Origin: Bog-159 sp963843255 | GTDB lineage: Bacteria > Acidobacteriota > Terriglobia > Bryobacterales > Bryobacteraceae | Assembly: GCA_963843255.1 (NCBI GenBank) | Contig: CAWJJQ010000003.1 | Coordinates: 434,001 to 498,000 of the forward strand | Direction: 5' to 3' | Length of the DNA stretch: 64,000 bases | Shown here: positions 25,061 to 33,660 of the stretch, one piece after another | Layout: each line of letters begins with the position of its first letter | Position numbering within the stretch: position 1 is the first letter of the stretch | Translations under genes and position numbers: made by a program | Notes under the pieces: model-generated | The model's input: only the letters and a program-made list of their open reading frames with translations | Database searches by the model: none | What the model was told of the DNA's origin: nothing

Positions 25061-25100
25061 GTGGGGCAGGCTCCCAGCCTGCAAGGGGCTCTCAGCCCCG
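25061..25100. repeat. Short double-hairpin repeat, family B copy 4
   Basis: GTGGGGCAGGC-TCCCA-GCCTGC followed by a second hairpin GGGGCT-CTC-AGCCCC. The cleanest copy of the family. It sits in the divergent control region of the nucleoside hydrolase and modA genes. Confidence 0.75.
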
Positions 25101-25123
25101 CTCCGTGTTATTTATAAGGAACA

Positions 25124-25891
25124 GTGTCCCGTATCCGACTTATATTCTTGCCCATTGCCCTTCTGTCCGCCGGTTGCGTCAGCCGTCCCGCGCCGCTGCG
25201 CATAGCCGCGGCCGCTGACCTGCGCTACGCGCTAGACGATCTGGTGAAGACCTTCCGTCAACAACATAAAACCGTAGAAATCGCGCCTGCCTATGGATCT
25301 TCGGGCATGTTCTTCGCGCAACTCGAGAATCACGCGCCCTTCGACCTGTTTCTCTCGGCGGACATGCAATACCCGCAAAAGCTATCCGAGCAGGGCCTCA
25401 TCGTGCCTGGCAGCCAATTCACCTACGGCGTCGGCGAAATCGTGCTCTGGACCGCCAATTCCCCGGGCATCGACGTCGAGCACCTGGGCCTCGGCGCATT
25501 GCGCCTGCCGGCCGTCCATCACATCGCCATAGCAAATCCGGCGCATGCCCCGTATGGACGAGCGGCCGAGGCCGCCCTGCGTTCGCTTGGAGTATACGAT
25601 GCCGTTCAGGGCAAACTGGTGATGGGAGAGAACATCTCGCAAACGTTCCAACTCGCCCAAACCGGCGCGGCGGAAGTCGGCATCGTGGCGCTATCGCTGG
25701 CCATGGCGCCGGCCACGGCCGGCCAGGGACACTACTGGCCGGTGCCGCGCGATGCCTACCCGGCCATCCAGCAAGGCGGCGTGATCCTGAAATGGACCCG
25801 GAATCCCGATGCCGCCCAGGCGTTCCGCGCCTTCCTGATGTCGCCCCAGGGCCGCGCTATGCTGAAGCGATATGGATTCTCGGGAGAGTAG
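25124..25891 (+). CDS. modA: Molybdate ABC transporter substrate-binding lipoprotein
   Basis: 255 residues, GTG start with AAGGA just upstream. A lipobox (LLSAGC, C18) indicates a lipid-anchored binding protein. The domain starts PLRIAAAADLRYALDDLVKT and contains AYGSSGMFFAQLENHAPFDL and FLSADMQYPQKL, the classical ModA segments for oxyanion binding. The C-terminal RNPDAAQAFRAFLMSPQGRA is also typical. It captures molybdate or tungstate for the permease encoded next. modB starts directly after its stop codon. Confidence 0.92.
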   Translation: MSRIRLIFLPIALLSAGCVSRPAPLRIAAAADLRYALDDLVKTFRQQHKTVEIAPAYGSSGMFFAQLENHAPFDLFLSADMQYPQKLSEQGLIVPGSQFTYGVGEIVLWTANSPGIDVEHLGLGALRLPAVHHIAIANPAHAPYGRAAEAALRSLGVYDAVQGKLVMGENISQTFQLAQTGAAEVGIVALSLAMAPATAGQGHYWPVPRDAYPAIQQGGVILKWTRNPDAAQAFRAFLMSPQGRAMLKRYGFSGE

Positions 25892-26566
25892 ATGGAGTGG
25901 CAGGCGATCTGGCTGAGCTTGCGGCTTTCGTTTTTGACTTCGCTAATTCTGCTGGCCATCGGACTGCCGGCCGCGCACTGGCTGACCTTTTCCCCGCGCC
26001 GCTGGAAGTTCCTGGTGGAGGCGGTAGTGGCGCTGCCACTGGTCCTGCCTCCCACCGTCCTGGGATTCTACATTTTGCTGGCGATCGGCCCCCACAGTCC
26101 CGCCGGCAAATTATACGCCGCGCTCACCGGCGGTATGCTTCCCTTCTCGTTCGAAGGGTTGCTGGTAGCTTCGGTTCTCTATAGCCTGCCATTCGCCGTG
26201 CAACCGTTCGCCGCGGGATTCGCCGCCGTGGACCGCAAGTTGATCGAAGCCTCCTGGTGCCTGGGCACATCCCGCGCGTCCACTTTTTTCCGCGTGATCG
26301 TGCCCCTGGCGCTCCCCAGCATCGTCACCGGGATGATCCTGAGCTTCGCGCATACCCTCGGCGAATTCGGCGTGGTGCTCATGGTCGGCGGCAACCTGGC
26401 GGGCATCACCCGCACCGTATCTATCTCCATCTTTGACGACGTGCAGGCGCTCCGATACTCCGCCGCCATGCACACGTCGTTATTGCTGCTCGGAATATCG
26501 TTCCTGGTTTTGGCGGTCACCTACGGACTCCGCCGGAGGGTCTGGGCCGTATGGCCGATGAGCTGA
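25892..26566 (+). CDS. modB: Molybdate ABC transporter permease
   Basis: 224 residues with about five membrane segments. The cytoplasmic EAA loop is seen as EASWCLGTSRASTFFRVIVP followed by LALPSIVTG, which contacts the ATPase. Length and motif match ModB. The gene abuts modA and overlaps modC by 16 bp, so the three are one operon. Confidence 0.93.
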   Translation: MEWQAIWLSLRLSFLTSLILLAIGLPAAHWLTFSPRRWKFLVEAVVALPLVLPPTVLGFYILLAIGPHSPAGKLYAALTGGMLPFSFEGLLVASVLYSLPFAVQPFAAGFAAVDRKLIEASWCLGTSRASTFFRVIVPLALPSIVTGMILSFAHTLGEFGVVLMVGGNLAGITRTVSISIFDDVQALRYSAAMHTSLLLLGISFLVLAVTYGLRRRVWAVWPMS

Positions 26567-27621
26567 TCGTCGATATCCGGAAACGCCACGCCGGCGGCCC
26601 CGAAATCACCGCTGCCCTCCGCCAGTCCCTGGGGATCCACACCGTGACCGTGCTGTTCGGACCCTCCGGGGCGGGGAAGACCACCGTGCTCCGTTCCATC
26701 GCCGGCCTCGATACCCCCGACGCGGGCTCGATCGTTTGTTGCGGAGAAGTGTGGTTCGATGGCGCCCGCCGCGTCAACCGCCCGCCGCAGAAACGCCGCG
26801 TCGGGTATTTGTCGCAGGATTACGCGGTCTTCCCGCATCTCACCGTGCGCGGCAATGTGGCCTACGGCGCGCGCGGTTGGGCGGTCGACGGCCTGCTGGC
26901 GCGCTTCGAACTTGCCGAACTCGCCGGCCGCTATCCCCGGCAGCTTTCCGGCGGCCAGTTGCAGCGGGTAGCGCTAGCGCGCGCGCTGGCGGCGCAGCCC
27001 CGGCTTCTGCTGCTCGACGAGCCCCTCTCCGCGCTCGATGCGCCCACCCGGCTGCGCATGCGCACGGACTTGCGTCAGTTGCTGGCCGGGGTTCAAATTC
27101 CGGCGATTCTGGTCACGCACGACCGCACCGAGGCCCTAGCCCTGGGGGATTCCATCGCCATCATGATCGGCGGCAAACTGCGCCAGGCCGGGCCCGTCGA
27201 AACCGTCTTCGATTTTCCCGCGGATGCCGGCGTGGCCGAAGCTGTGGGCGTCGAAACCATATGTCCCGCGCACGTCGTTTCGAGAAGCGCCGGCTTGGTA
27301 ACGGTGCGCATTGGGAACACCTGCCTGGTGGCGGCGGATAGCGGCGAGCCTGGCAACGAAGTCTTCGCCTGCATCCGGGCGGAAAGCGTGACCATCGAGC
27401 GGCATGCCTCCGGCAATCCGACCAGCGCCCGCAATCATCTCCCGGCGCGCATCGTTTCCGTGATGGCCGAAGGCCCGCTGGCGCGCATCTTGCTGGATTG
27501 CGGTTTCCGCCTGACCGCCATCGTCACGCGGCAATCGGTCGAGGAACTGCGCCTGCGTGAAGAAGAGCAGGTTACCGCCGTGGTGAAGGCCACCTCGATA
27601 GGAATTGTTCCGCGGCGGTGA
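26551..27621 (+). CDS. modC: Molybdate ABC transporter ATP-binding protein
   Basis: 356 residues. Walker A GPSGAGKT (residues 37-44), signature LSGGQLQRVALARAL, Walker B LLLLDEPLSALD and the switch His in LVTHDRTEA are all present. The C-terminal part (after about 290) is a molybdate-binding TOBE-like domain (HLPARIVSVMAEGPLARILL). It powers the ModB channel. The start lies inside the end of modB, and both readings are well conserved, so the 16-bp overlap is accepted. Confidence 0.93.
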   Translation: MADELIVDIRKRHAGGPEITAALRQSLGIHTVTVLFGPSGAGKTTVLRSIAGLDTPDAGSIVCCGEVWFDGARRVNRPPQKRRVGYLSQDYAVFPHLTVRGNVAYGARGWAVDGLLARFELAELAGRYPRQLSGGQLQRVALARALAAQPRLLLLDEPLSALDAPTRLRMRTDLRQLLAGVQIPAILVTHDRTEALALGDSIAIMIGGKLRQAGPVETVFDFPADAGVAEAVGVETICPAHVVSRSAGLVTVRIGNTCLVAADSGEPGNEVFACIRAESVTIERHASGNPTSARNHLPARIVSVMAEGPLARILLDCGFRLTAIVTRQSVEELRLREEEQVTAVVKATSIGIVPRR

Positions 27622-27968
27622 CGGGTAGTGATCCGCAAATCACAGCCACCCTACACTGCTAAATAGAACAAACCAATTCATCCAGCCCCGCAGTACCCCC
27701 GGTGCCGTACCCACCCCGTGCTATCCTCGCATCGGGTTGCCGAAACAATCCCAAGTTCTTTGATAATAGAAGTTTGCACATTATCCGTAGCTTCGTTCGG
27801 AACCTGGGAAAGGGTGACATTACGTACCGAAATTACGGAGCGAACCCACCGAACCGTCAAGATCTGCCTAAGTGTACTAGCATGACTATTTTCCAATAGA
27901 CAAGATAGAGTAAGGCGCGGTAATATGAGTGAACCCACACAAAGGGGAACGTTGGGTTCGCTCGGATC
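27622..27968. other. Intergenic region with GAACCCA inverted motif, no convincing gene
   Basis: A locally AT-richer gap. Short open frames on both strands have no recognisable content. GAACCCA at 27931-27937 and TGGGTTC at 27953-27959 form a 7-bp inverted repeat around a 15-nt loop just before the TauE/SafE start, and CGAACCCACC also occurs near 27842. This could be an operator or leader hairpin for the permease gene. No terminator was found for modC. Confidence 0.4.
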
Positions 27969-28721
27969 ATGACGGAAATCCTGGTTGGCTTCCTTGTCGC
28001 TGCTGGTGTCGGTTTAACCGGTGTGGGCGCCGGGTCGCTGCTGGCCCCTGTTTTGATGTTGTTTTTTAAGGTCCCTCCAGCCGAAGCCGTCGGAACCGCC
28101 TTGGCATTTTCGGCCATCATCAAGCTGACCATCGCGCCCGTCTACATCGTCCGCAAACAGATCCACTACCCCACCCTGATCCGCCTTTGCTGCGGCGGCG
28201 TCCCGGGTGTCCTGCTGGGCTTTTATGCGATGGATTTACTGGATGCAAAACACCATCGCAATACCATCTTTCTGGTCATCGGCAGCCTGGTCGCCAGCAT
28301 GGCGCTCTACAATCTGATCCGCACCCTCCACCGGAGCGCCCACCACCGCACCATGCAGGACCGCTCTGGCTGGCTCCCCTTCATCGCCTTCGGCATCGGC
28401 AGCGAAGTGGGCTTTTCCTCCGCAGGTGCCGGCGCCCTTGGTAGCGTGGCATTATTGAACCTCACTCCGCTGCCGCCGGCGCGTGTAGTCGGTACCGACG
28501 TCATGTTTGGTTTGGCCTGCTCGCTCGTCGGAGGTAGCTTTCACCTGTTTGCCGGACATTATCAGACCGGCATCCTGGTCCACCTCATCATCGGCGGAAT
28601 TGTCGGTGCGTTGATCGGCGCTAATCTTCTGGCCGTCCTCCCCTCGCGGCCTCTTCGCGTCGCCCTATCCGCGTGGCTTACTTGCATGGGCGTTCAGCTC
28701 TGCTGGCAAGCCTTGGGCTAG
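27969..28721 (+). CDS. TauE/SafE-family membrane permease (probable anion exporter)
   Basis: 250 residues, almost entirely membrane segments (about seven). The N-terminal GFLVAAGVGLTGVGAGSLLA followed by PVLMLFFKVPPAEAVGTALA is the first half-repeat of the TauE/SafE family, and FGIGSEVGFSSAGAGALGSV begins the second. Family members are linked to export of sulfite, sulfoacetate or related organic anions; the substrate here is unknown. It stands alone between modABC and the heat-shock genes. The candidate hairpin 10 bp upstream may control it. Confidence 0.85.
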   Translation: MTEILVGFLVAAGVGLTGVGAGSLLAPVLMLFFKVPPAEAVGTALAFSAIIKLTIAPVYIVRKQIHYPTLIRLCCGGVPGVLLGFYAMDLLDAKHHRNTIFLVIGSLVASMALYNLIRTLHRSAHHRTMQDRSGWLPFIAFGIGSEVGFSSAGAGALGSVALLNLTPLPPARVVGTDVMFGLACSLVGGSFHLFAGHYQTGILVHLIIGGIVGALIGANLLAVLPSRPLRVALSAWLTCMGVQLCWQALG

Positions 28722-28805
28722 AGCATTATCTCATCCTCAACAAACTAAAGCATTAACCGGATCGGTACGGAGCGCCACGCGCGCAATGCGTAATTGTGCT
28801 CAACA

Positions 28806-28838
28806 ATACTTGACAAGTATAGGCTCATATTTTATTAT
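28806..28838 (+). promoter_or_regulatory. Strong sigma-70-type promoter with palindromic operator for hsp20
   Basis: TTGACA (28810-28815) and TATTAT (28833-28838) are separated by exactly 17 bp. ATACTTG-A-CAAGTAT (28806-28820) is a perfect 15-bp palindrome lying across the -35 box, an ideal place for a repressor. It matches neither CIRCE nor the HspR HAIR element. The leader to the hsp20 ATG is about 50 nt and contains AAGGAG about 13 nt upstream. Confidence 0.65.
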
Positions 28839-28898
28839 TGTAACTGGATGAAGTATAAATCCAACGATTCCAATATTCCAAGGAGTGCGATACAACAT

Positions 28899-29321
28899 AT
28901 GTCCATCACCCATACCGATCCATTGGCCAACCTCCGCTTCTTTGAAGATGCTTTCAACCGTCTGCTCAGCGAGCCGCGCGCAGGCCGGCCCTGGTCCCCA
29001 GCGGTGGACATCTTCGAAACCGAGGACGAACTCGTCCTCAAAGCGGATGTCCCCGAAGTCGACCTCAACAACATCGACGTGCGCGTCGAAAATCAGACCC
29101 TGACCCTGTCCGGCGAACGCAAGTTCGAAAAGGAAGACAACCCGAAGGGTTACCATCGCATCGAACGCGGTTACGGCAAATTCACCCGCAGCTTCTCGGT
29201 ACCCTCTACCGTTGACACGGAACGAGTGGCAGCCGACTACAAAGAAGGCGTTCTCACAGTGAAGCTGCCTAAGAAGGCCGCCGCTAAACCGCGCCAGGTC
29301 AAAATTGAAGTCAAACAGTAA
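28899..29321 (+). CDS. Small heat-shock protein (Hsp20/alpha-crystallin)
   Basis: 140 residues. The N-terminal arm (FFEDAFNRLLSEPRAG) is followed by an alpha-crystallin domain from about residue 40 (PAVDIFETEDELVLKADVPE) to 130, with GVLTVKLPKK and a basic tail (AAAKPRQVKIEVKQ). The C-terminal I-x-I anchor is represented by KIEV. It is an ATP-independent holdase that keeps unfolding proteins soluble for Clp/Hsp70 refolding. The start is the ATG after the AAGGAG leader; a longer frame through the promoter is rejected. It lies upstream of clpB and htpX on the same strand with an intrinsic terminator and repeat array A2 between. Confidence 0.95.
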   Translation: MSITHTDPLANLRFFEDAFNRLLSEPRAGRPWSPAVDIFETEDELVLKADVPEVDLNNIDVRVENQTLTLSGERKFEKEDNPKGYHRIERGYGKFTRSFSVPSTVDTERVAADYKEGVLTVKLPKKAAAKPRQVKIEVKQ

Positions 29322-29347
29322 GAGTTGCCGTCAAATTGCTTAGGAAG

Positions 29348-29380
29348 GGCGGTGGGACAGAAATGGTTCCACCGCCTATT
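29348..29380 (+). terminator. Intrinsic terminator of hsp20
   Basis: Arms GGCGGTGG and CCACCGCC around a 13-nt loop, followed by TATTTG. It starts 27 bp after the hsp20 stop and implies that clpB is transcribed mainly from its own promoter or from read-through. Confidence 0.7.
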
Positions 29381-29404
29381 TGCGTCTGCGCGATATCGTT
29401 CGGA

Positions 29405-30080
29405 GCGCAAAGGGGCGCGTGCCCGCGCCGCCAGGGAAGGAAAGGAAGTCGCGGGATAATGGCGGCGCGGCCGCGGCCCCGTTTTGCGCGATATGGTTCG
29501 GAGCGCAAAGGGGCGCGTGCCCGCGCCGCCAGGGAAGGAAAGGAAGTCGCGAGATGGTGGCGGCGCGGCCGTGGCCCCGTTTTGCGCGATATGGTTCGGA
29601 GCGCAAAGGGGCGCGTGCCCGCGCCGCCAGGAAAGAGTAGAAAGTCGCGAAGATGATGGCGGCGCGGCCGTGGCCCCGTTTTGCGCGATATGGTTCGGAG
29701 CGCAAAGGGGCGCGTGCCCGCGCCGCCAGGGAAGGAAAGGAGAGTCGCGAGATGGTGGCGGCGCGGCCGTGGCCCCGTTTTGCGCGATATGGTTCGGAGC
29801 GCAAAGGGGCGCGTGCCCGCGCCGCCAGGGAAAGAGAGGAGAGTCGCAAGATGGTGGCGGCGCGGCCGTGGCCCCGTTTTGCGCGATATGGTTCGGAGCG
29901 CAAAGGGGCGCGTGCCCGCGCCGCCAGGAAAGAGTAGAAAGTCGGAAGATAATGGCGGCGCGGCCGTGGCCCCGTTTTGCGCGATATGGTTCGGAGCGCA
30001 AAGGGGCGCGTGCCCGCGCCGCCAGGAAAGAGTAGAAAGTCGGAAGATAATGGCGGCGCGGCCGTGGCCCCGTTTTGCGC
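29405..30080 (+). repeat. Palindromic tandem array, family A locus 2 (seven units, 98-99-bp period)
   Basis: Units start at 29405, 29503, 29601, 29700, 29799, 29898 and 29996. Cores are 85-86 bp with arms GCGCAAAGGGGC, CCGCGCCGCC / GGCGGCGCGG, GCCCCGTTTTGCGC. The 13-bp linker GATATGGTTCGGA is the same between all units, and a near-copy precedes unit 1. Loops fall into two types: GGGAAGGAAAGGA-like in units 1, 2, 4 and 5, and GGAAAGAGTAGAAAGTCG in units 3, 6 and 7, which suggests block duplication. Ends 10 bp before the clpB ribosome binding site. Long frames read through it on both strands and are treated as non-coding. Confidence 0.9.
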
Positions 30081-30100
30081 GATAAATAAAGGGAGGTTTC

Positions 30101-32734
30101 GTGATCCGATTCGACAAGTTCACCCAGAAGGCCCAGGAGGCGCTGCAGCAGTCCCAGGAAATCGCCGGCAAATCCGAAGGGCAGGTGCTCTATCCCCTGC
30201 ATCTCCTGCTCGCCCTGGCCCAGGAGCAGGAAGGTATCGTCCGGCCAGTGCTCGAAAAGTGCGGTGTACAGCCGGATGCCATCGTGGCCGAAGGCCAGCG
30301 CCAGTTGCAGAATATTCCCAAGGTCAACATGCCGCCCCAGCCCGGGCTGTATGCCTCGCAGCCGCTGAACGAAGTGCTGGAGCGCGCCTTCGAGGAAGCC
30401 GGCCGTTTTAAGGATGAGTTCGTTTCTACCGAGCACCTGCTGCTGGCCATCTCGGCCCAGAAGCGCGATCCCGCGGCCCTCCTGCTGGAGCGTGCCGGCG
30501 CCACGCACGAGGCCATTTTGAAAGCCCTGGTCTCCATTCGCGGTACGCAGCGCGTCACCGACCCGAACCCCGAGACCAAGTACCAGGCACTCGAGCGCTA
30601 TGCCGTAGACTTGACCAAATCCGCGCGCGATGGCAAGCTCGATCCAGTGATCGGCCGCGAGGATGAAATCCGCCGCGTCATGCAGGTCCTCAGCCGCCGC
30701 ACCAAGAACAATCCGGTGCTCATCGGCGAGCCGGGCGTCGGCAAGACCGCCATCGTGGAAGGTCTCGCGCAGCGCATCGTCAAGGGCGATGTGCCTGACC
30801 AGCTCCATAACAAGAAGCTGGTGGCGCTCGATCTGGGATCCATGGTGGCCGGCACCAAGTTCCGCGGCGAGTTTGAAGACCGCCTGAAGGCCGTCCTGAA
30901 GGAAATTACCGAATCGAACGGCGAGATCATCTGCTTCATTGACGAGTTGCACACCCTGGTGGGCGCGGGCTCCGCCGAAGGGGCCATCGATGCCGCCAAC
31001 ATGTTGAAGCCGGCCCTGGCCCGCGGCGATCTGCGCTGCATCGGCGCCACCACGCTCTCCGAATATAAGCGCGTGGAAAAGGACGCCGCCCTGGCCCGCC
31101 GCTTCCAGACCGTTTTCGTGGGCGAGCCTACCGTGGACGATACCGTAGCCATCCTGCGCGGCTTAAAGGAGAAGTTCGAAATCCATCACGGCGTGCGTAT
31201 CAAGGATGCGGCCATCGTGGCCGCCGCTCTGCTCTCGCAGCGCTACATTACCGACCGCTTCCTGCCCGATAAAGCCATCGACCTGATCGACGAAGCCGGC
31301 GCCGCGCTGCGCCTCCAGATCGGCTCCATGCCCATCGAAATCGACGAGAAGGACCGCCGCATTACCCATCTCGAAATCGAGCGCCAGGCCCTGGGACTCG
31401 AACGCGACGCCGCTTCCAAAGAGCGCCTGCGCCACGTCGAAAGCGAGCTCGAAAAGCTGCGCGGTGAAACCGCCGTTCTCAAAGAGCGTTGGACCCGCGA
31501 GAAGACCGCCATCCAGCGCGTCCGCCAGTTAAAGGAGGAGCAGGAACAACTGCGCAAGGATGAAGAGCAGGCCAGCCGCCAGGGCGATTGGGAGAAGGCT
31601 GCCCAGATCCGCTACGGCCGGCTGTCCCAAATTGAAAAGGATATTCAGGGCGCCGAGCACGACCTGGAAGCCGTAAAGGATTCCGCTTTGCTCAAGGAAG
31701 AGATCGACGACGAAGATATCGCTCGCATCGTGGCCAAGTCTACGGGCATCCCGGTCTCCCGCATGCTCGAAGGCGAAGCCCAGAAGCTGGTGCAGATGCC
31801 CGAGCGCTTGAAGGAGCGTGTGGTCGGCCAGGATGAAGCCGTGCGCCTGGTGGCCAATGCCATCTTGCGCAACCGCGCCGGTCTGAGCGATCCCAACCGG
31901 CCCATCGGCAGCTTCATTTTCCTGGGACCCACCGGCGTCGGCAAAACCGAGCTGGTGCGCGCCCTCGCCGCTTACCTGTTCGACGACGAGAAAGCCATGA
32001 TCCGCGTGGACATGTCCGAGTACATGGAGAAGCATTCCGTGGCTCGCATGATCGGCGCGCCGCCCGGATACGTGGGCTACGACGAAGGCGGCCAGCTTAC
32101 CGAGCAGGTGCGCCGCCGGCCGTATTCCGTGGTGCTGTTCGACGAGATCGAGAAAGCGCATCCTGACGTGTTTAATTCGATGCTCCAGATTCTCGATGAC
32201 GGCCGCCTGACCGACGGCCAGGGCCGCACCGTCAGCTTCCGTAATACCGTGATCGTAATGACCTCCAACGTAGGGTCCAGCAGTGTGCGCGAGGTGGGGC
32301 CCATCGGGTTCTCCGTGCACGCCAAGAGCTCTGCTAACGAAGCGATGCGCACGCGTCTTTTGGAGGCGCTGCGCACCACCTTCCGCCCGGAGTTCCTAAA
32401 CCGCATCGACGACATCATCGTCTTCAACTCGCTCACCCGCGAGCATCTGGCTATGATTATCGATATCCAGCTCGCGCGCGTCAGCAAGCTCCTCAAGGAC
32501 CGCGGCGTCCGCATGGAACTGACCGCGGCTGCCCGCGAGTTGCTCATCAAGGAGGGCTACGACCCGCAATACGGAGCGCGGCCCATGCGGCGCGCCATCC
32601 AGCGCTTGATCCAGGATCCGCTGGCGCTCAAGCTGCTCAACGGCGATTTCCAGGATGGCGATACCATCGAAGTGGACGCCGATCCCGTCGCCGGCGGGCT
32701 GCGCTTCCAGAAGCTAGTCCCGGTCCCTGTGTAA
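30101..32734 (+). CDS. clpB: ATP-dependent disaggregase ClpB
   Basis: 877 residues, GTG start with GGGAGG 4 nt upstream. Order: Clp N-domain (1-150), first AAA+ domain with Walker A GEPGVGKT (209-216) and ICFIDELHTLVGAG, a long coiled-coil middle domain (about 410-530, rich in EKLRGE and KEEQEQLRKDEE), then the second AAA+ domain with Walker A GPTGVGKT (about 609-616), SEYMEKHSVARMIGAPPGYV and VVLFDEIEKAHPDVF. The middle domain marks ClpB rather than ClpA/C. It extracts proteins from aggregates with DnaK and small heat-shock proteins. htpX follows 6 bp later. Confidence 0.97.
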   Translation: MIRFDKFTQKAQEALQQSQEIAGKSEGQVLYPLHLLLALAQEQEGIVRPVLEKCGVQPDAIVAEGQRQLQNIPKVNMPPQPGLYASQPLNEVLERAFEEAGRFKDEFVSTEHLLLAISAQKRDPAALLLERAGATHEAILKALVSIRGTQRVTDPNPETKYQALERYAVDLTKSARDGKLDPVIGREDEIRRVMQVLSRRTKNNPVLIGEPGVGKTAIVEGLAQRIVKGDVPDQLHNKKLVALDLGSMVAGTKFRGEFEDRLKAVLKEITESNGEIICFIDELHTLVGAGSAEGAIDAANMLKPALARGDLRCIGATTLSEYKRVEKDAALARRFQTVFVGEPTVDDTVAILRGLKEKFEIHHGVRIKDAAIVAAALLSQRYITDRFLPDKAIDLIDEAGAALRLQIGSMPIEIDEKDRRITHLEIERQALGLERDAASKERLRHVESELEKLRGETAVLKERWTREKTAIQRVRQLKEEQEQLRKDEEQASRQGDWEKAAQIRYGRLSQIEKDIQGAEHDLEAVKDSALLKEEIDDEDIARIVAKSTGIPVSRMLEGEAQKLVQMPERLKERVVGQDEAVRLVANAILRNRAGLSDPNRPIGSFIFLGPTGVGKTELVRALAAYLFDDEKAMIRVDMSEYMEKHSVARMIGAPPGYVGYDEGGQLTEQVRRRPYSVVLFDEIEKAHPDVFNSMLQILDDGRLTDGQGRTVSFRNTVIVMTSNVGSSSVREVGPIGFSVHAKSSANEAMRTRLLEALRTTFRPEFLNRIDDIIVFNSLTREHLAMIIDIQLARVSKLLKDRGVRMELTAAARELLIKEGYDPQYGARPMRRAIQRLIQDPLALKLLNGDFQDGDTIEVDADPVAGGLRFQKLVPVPV

Positions 32735-32740
32735 TCCGCC

Positions 32741-33595
32741 ATGACCACGAAGAACACCATCAAGACAGTCCTCCTGCTGGGCCTCCTCAGCGCTATGCTG
32801 CTGTTCGCCGGGGAGGTCCTGGCCGGACGCCAGGGCCTCTATATCGGACTGGTTATAGCTGTCGTGATGAACTTCTCCGGCTACTTCTTCTCGGACCGGA
32901 TTGCGCTGGCGTCTTATTCGGCGCAGCCGGTCACCGAGACGGAGAATCCCGAGATCTACCGCCGCGTCGCGCCTATCGTACGCGGCCTTTGCCAGCGCAT
33001 GGGGCTGCCCATGCCGCGCCTCTGGATCATCCCCGAGGAAAGCCCCAACGCATTCGCCACAGGGCGCAATCCGGAGCATGCCTCCGTGGCCTTCACCTCC
33101 GGCATTCTGCAGTTGATGGACGATCGCGAAATCGAAGGCGTGGTGGCGCATGAGCTGGGCCACGTCTTGCATCGCGACATCCTGATCAGCTCCGTAGCGG
33201 CCACCCTGGCGGCGGCCATCATGTTCGTTTCGCGCATGGCGTTCTGGTTCGGCGGCTCGAGCGACGATGACGATCGCGGCGGCGGCAACGCCATCGCCGG
33301 CCTGCTGATGATGATCCTGGGGCCCATCGCCGCCATGCTGATCCAGATGGCCATCTCGCGCTCCCGCGAGTATTCCGCCGATGAAGCTTCCGCGAAGTAC
33401 ACCGGAACGCCGCATGAGTTGATCTCCGCTCTCGGTAAGCTGGATACTTACTCGAAGCGCATCCCTATGCAGGCCGATCCTTCCACGGCTCACTTGTTCA
33501 TCATCAAGCCATTTACCGGACAGTGGTTCTCGCAGATATTCTCTACTCACCCGTCCACCGAGGATCGCATCGCCCGGCTCGAACAGATGCGCTAA
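32741..33595 (+). CDS. htpX: HtpX-family membrane zinc metalloprotease
   Basis: 284 residues, M48B family. Two N-terminal membrane segments (about 7-27 and 33-50), zinc motif HELGH (H137, E138, H141), two further hydrophobic stretches (about 150-166 and 180-200), then the third ligand in SREYSADEAS. The C-terminal HPSTEDRIARLEQM is the family end. It degrades damaged membrane proteins. Co-transcription with clpB is likely and makes a protein-quality-control unit with hsp20. Confidence 0.95.
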   Translation: MTTKNTIKTVLLLGLLSAMLLFAGEVLAGRQGLYIGLVIAVVMNFSGYFFSDRIALASYSAQPVTETENPEIYRRVAPIVRGLCQRMGLPMPRLWIIPEESPNAFATGRNPEHASVAFTSGILQLMDDREIEGVVAHELGHVLHRDILISSVAATLAAAIMFVSRMAFWFGGSSDDDDRGGGNAIAGLLMMILGPIAAMLIQMAISRSREYSADEASAKYTGTPHELISALGKLDTYSKRIPMQADPSTAHLFIIKPFTGQWFSQIFSTHPSTEDRIARLEQMR

Positions 33596-33660
33596 GAAAC
33601 GCACACTCCACGCCTTCTCTTGGGAGTTGATTAGTAACCTCGTGGTGTAGACTATGTGGA

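Noticed and set aside
25047..25123. Molybdenum-cofactor riboswitch or ModE box upstream of modA
   Set aside because: The gap is only 77 bp, mostly repeat B4, too short for the riboswitch, and no ModE-like palindrome is visible.
27678..27938. Short frames on both strands between modC and the TauE/SafE gene
   Set aside because: No ribosome binding site, no family likeness and mutual overlap.
28740..28900. CIRCE or HAIR heat-shock operator upstream of hsp20
   Set aside because: Neither TTAGCACTC/GAGTGCTAA nor CTTGAGT/ACTCAAG is present; the palindrome found is different.
29237..30952. 571-codon minus-strand frame and several plus-strand frames across repeat array A2
   Set aside because: They run antisense through the clpB start and hsp20 end and owe their length to the GC-rich tandem repeats; no family signature is seen.
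31529..32320. 263-codon minus-strand frame inside clpB
   Set aside because: Antisense to the conserved second AAA+ domain; no independent signals.
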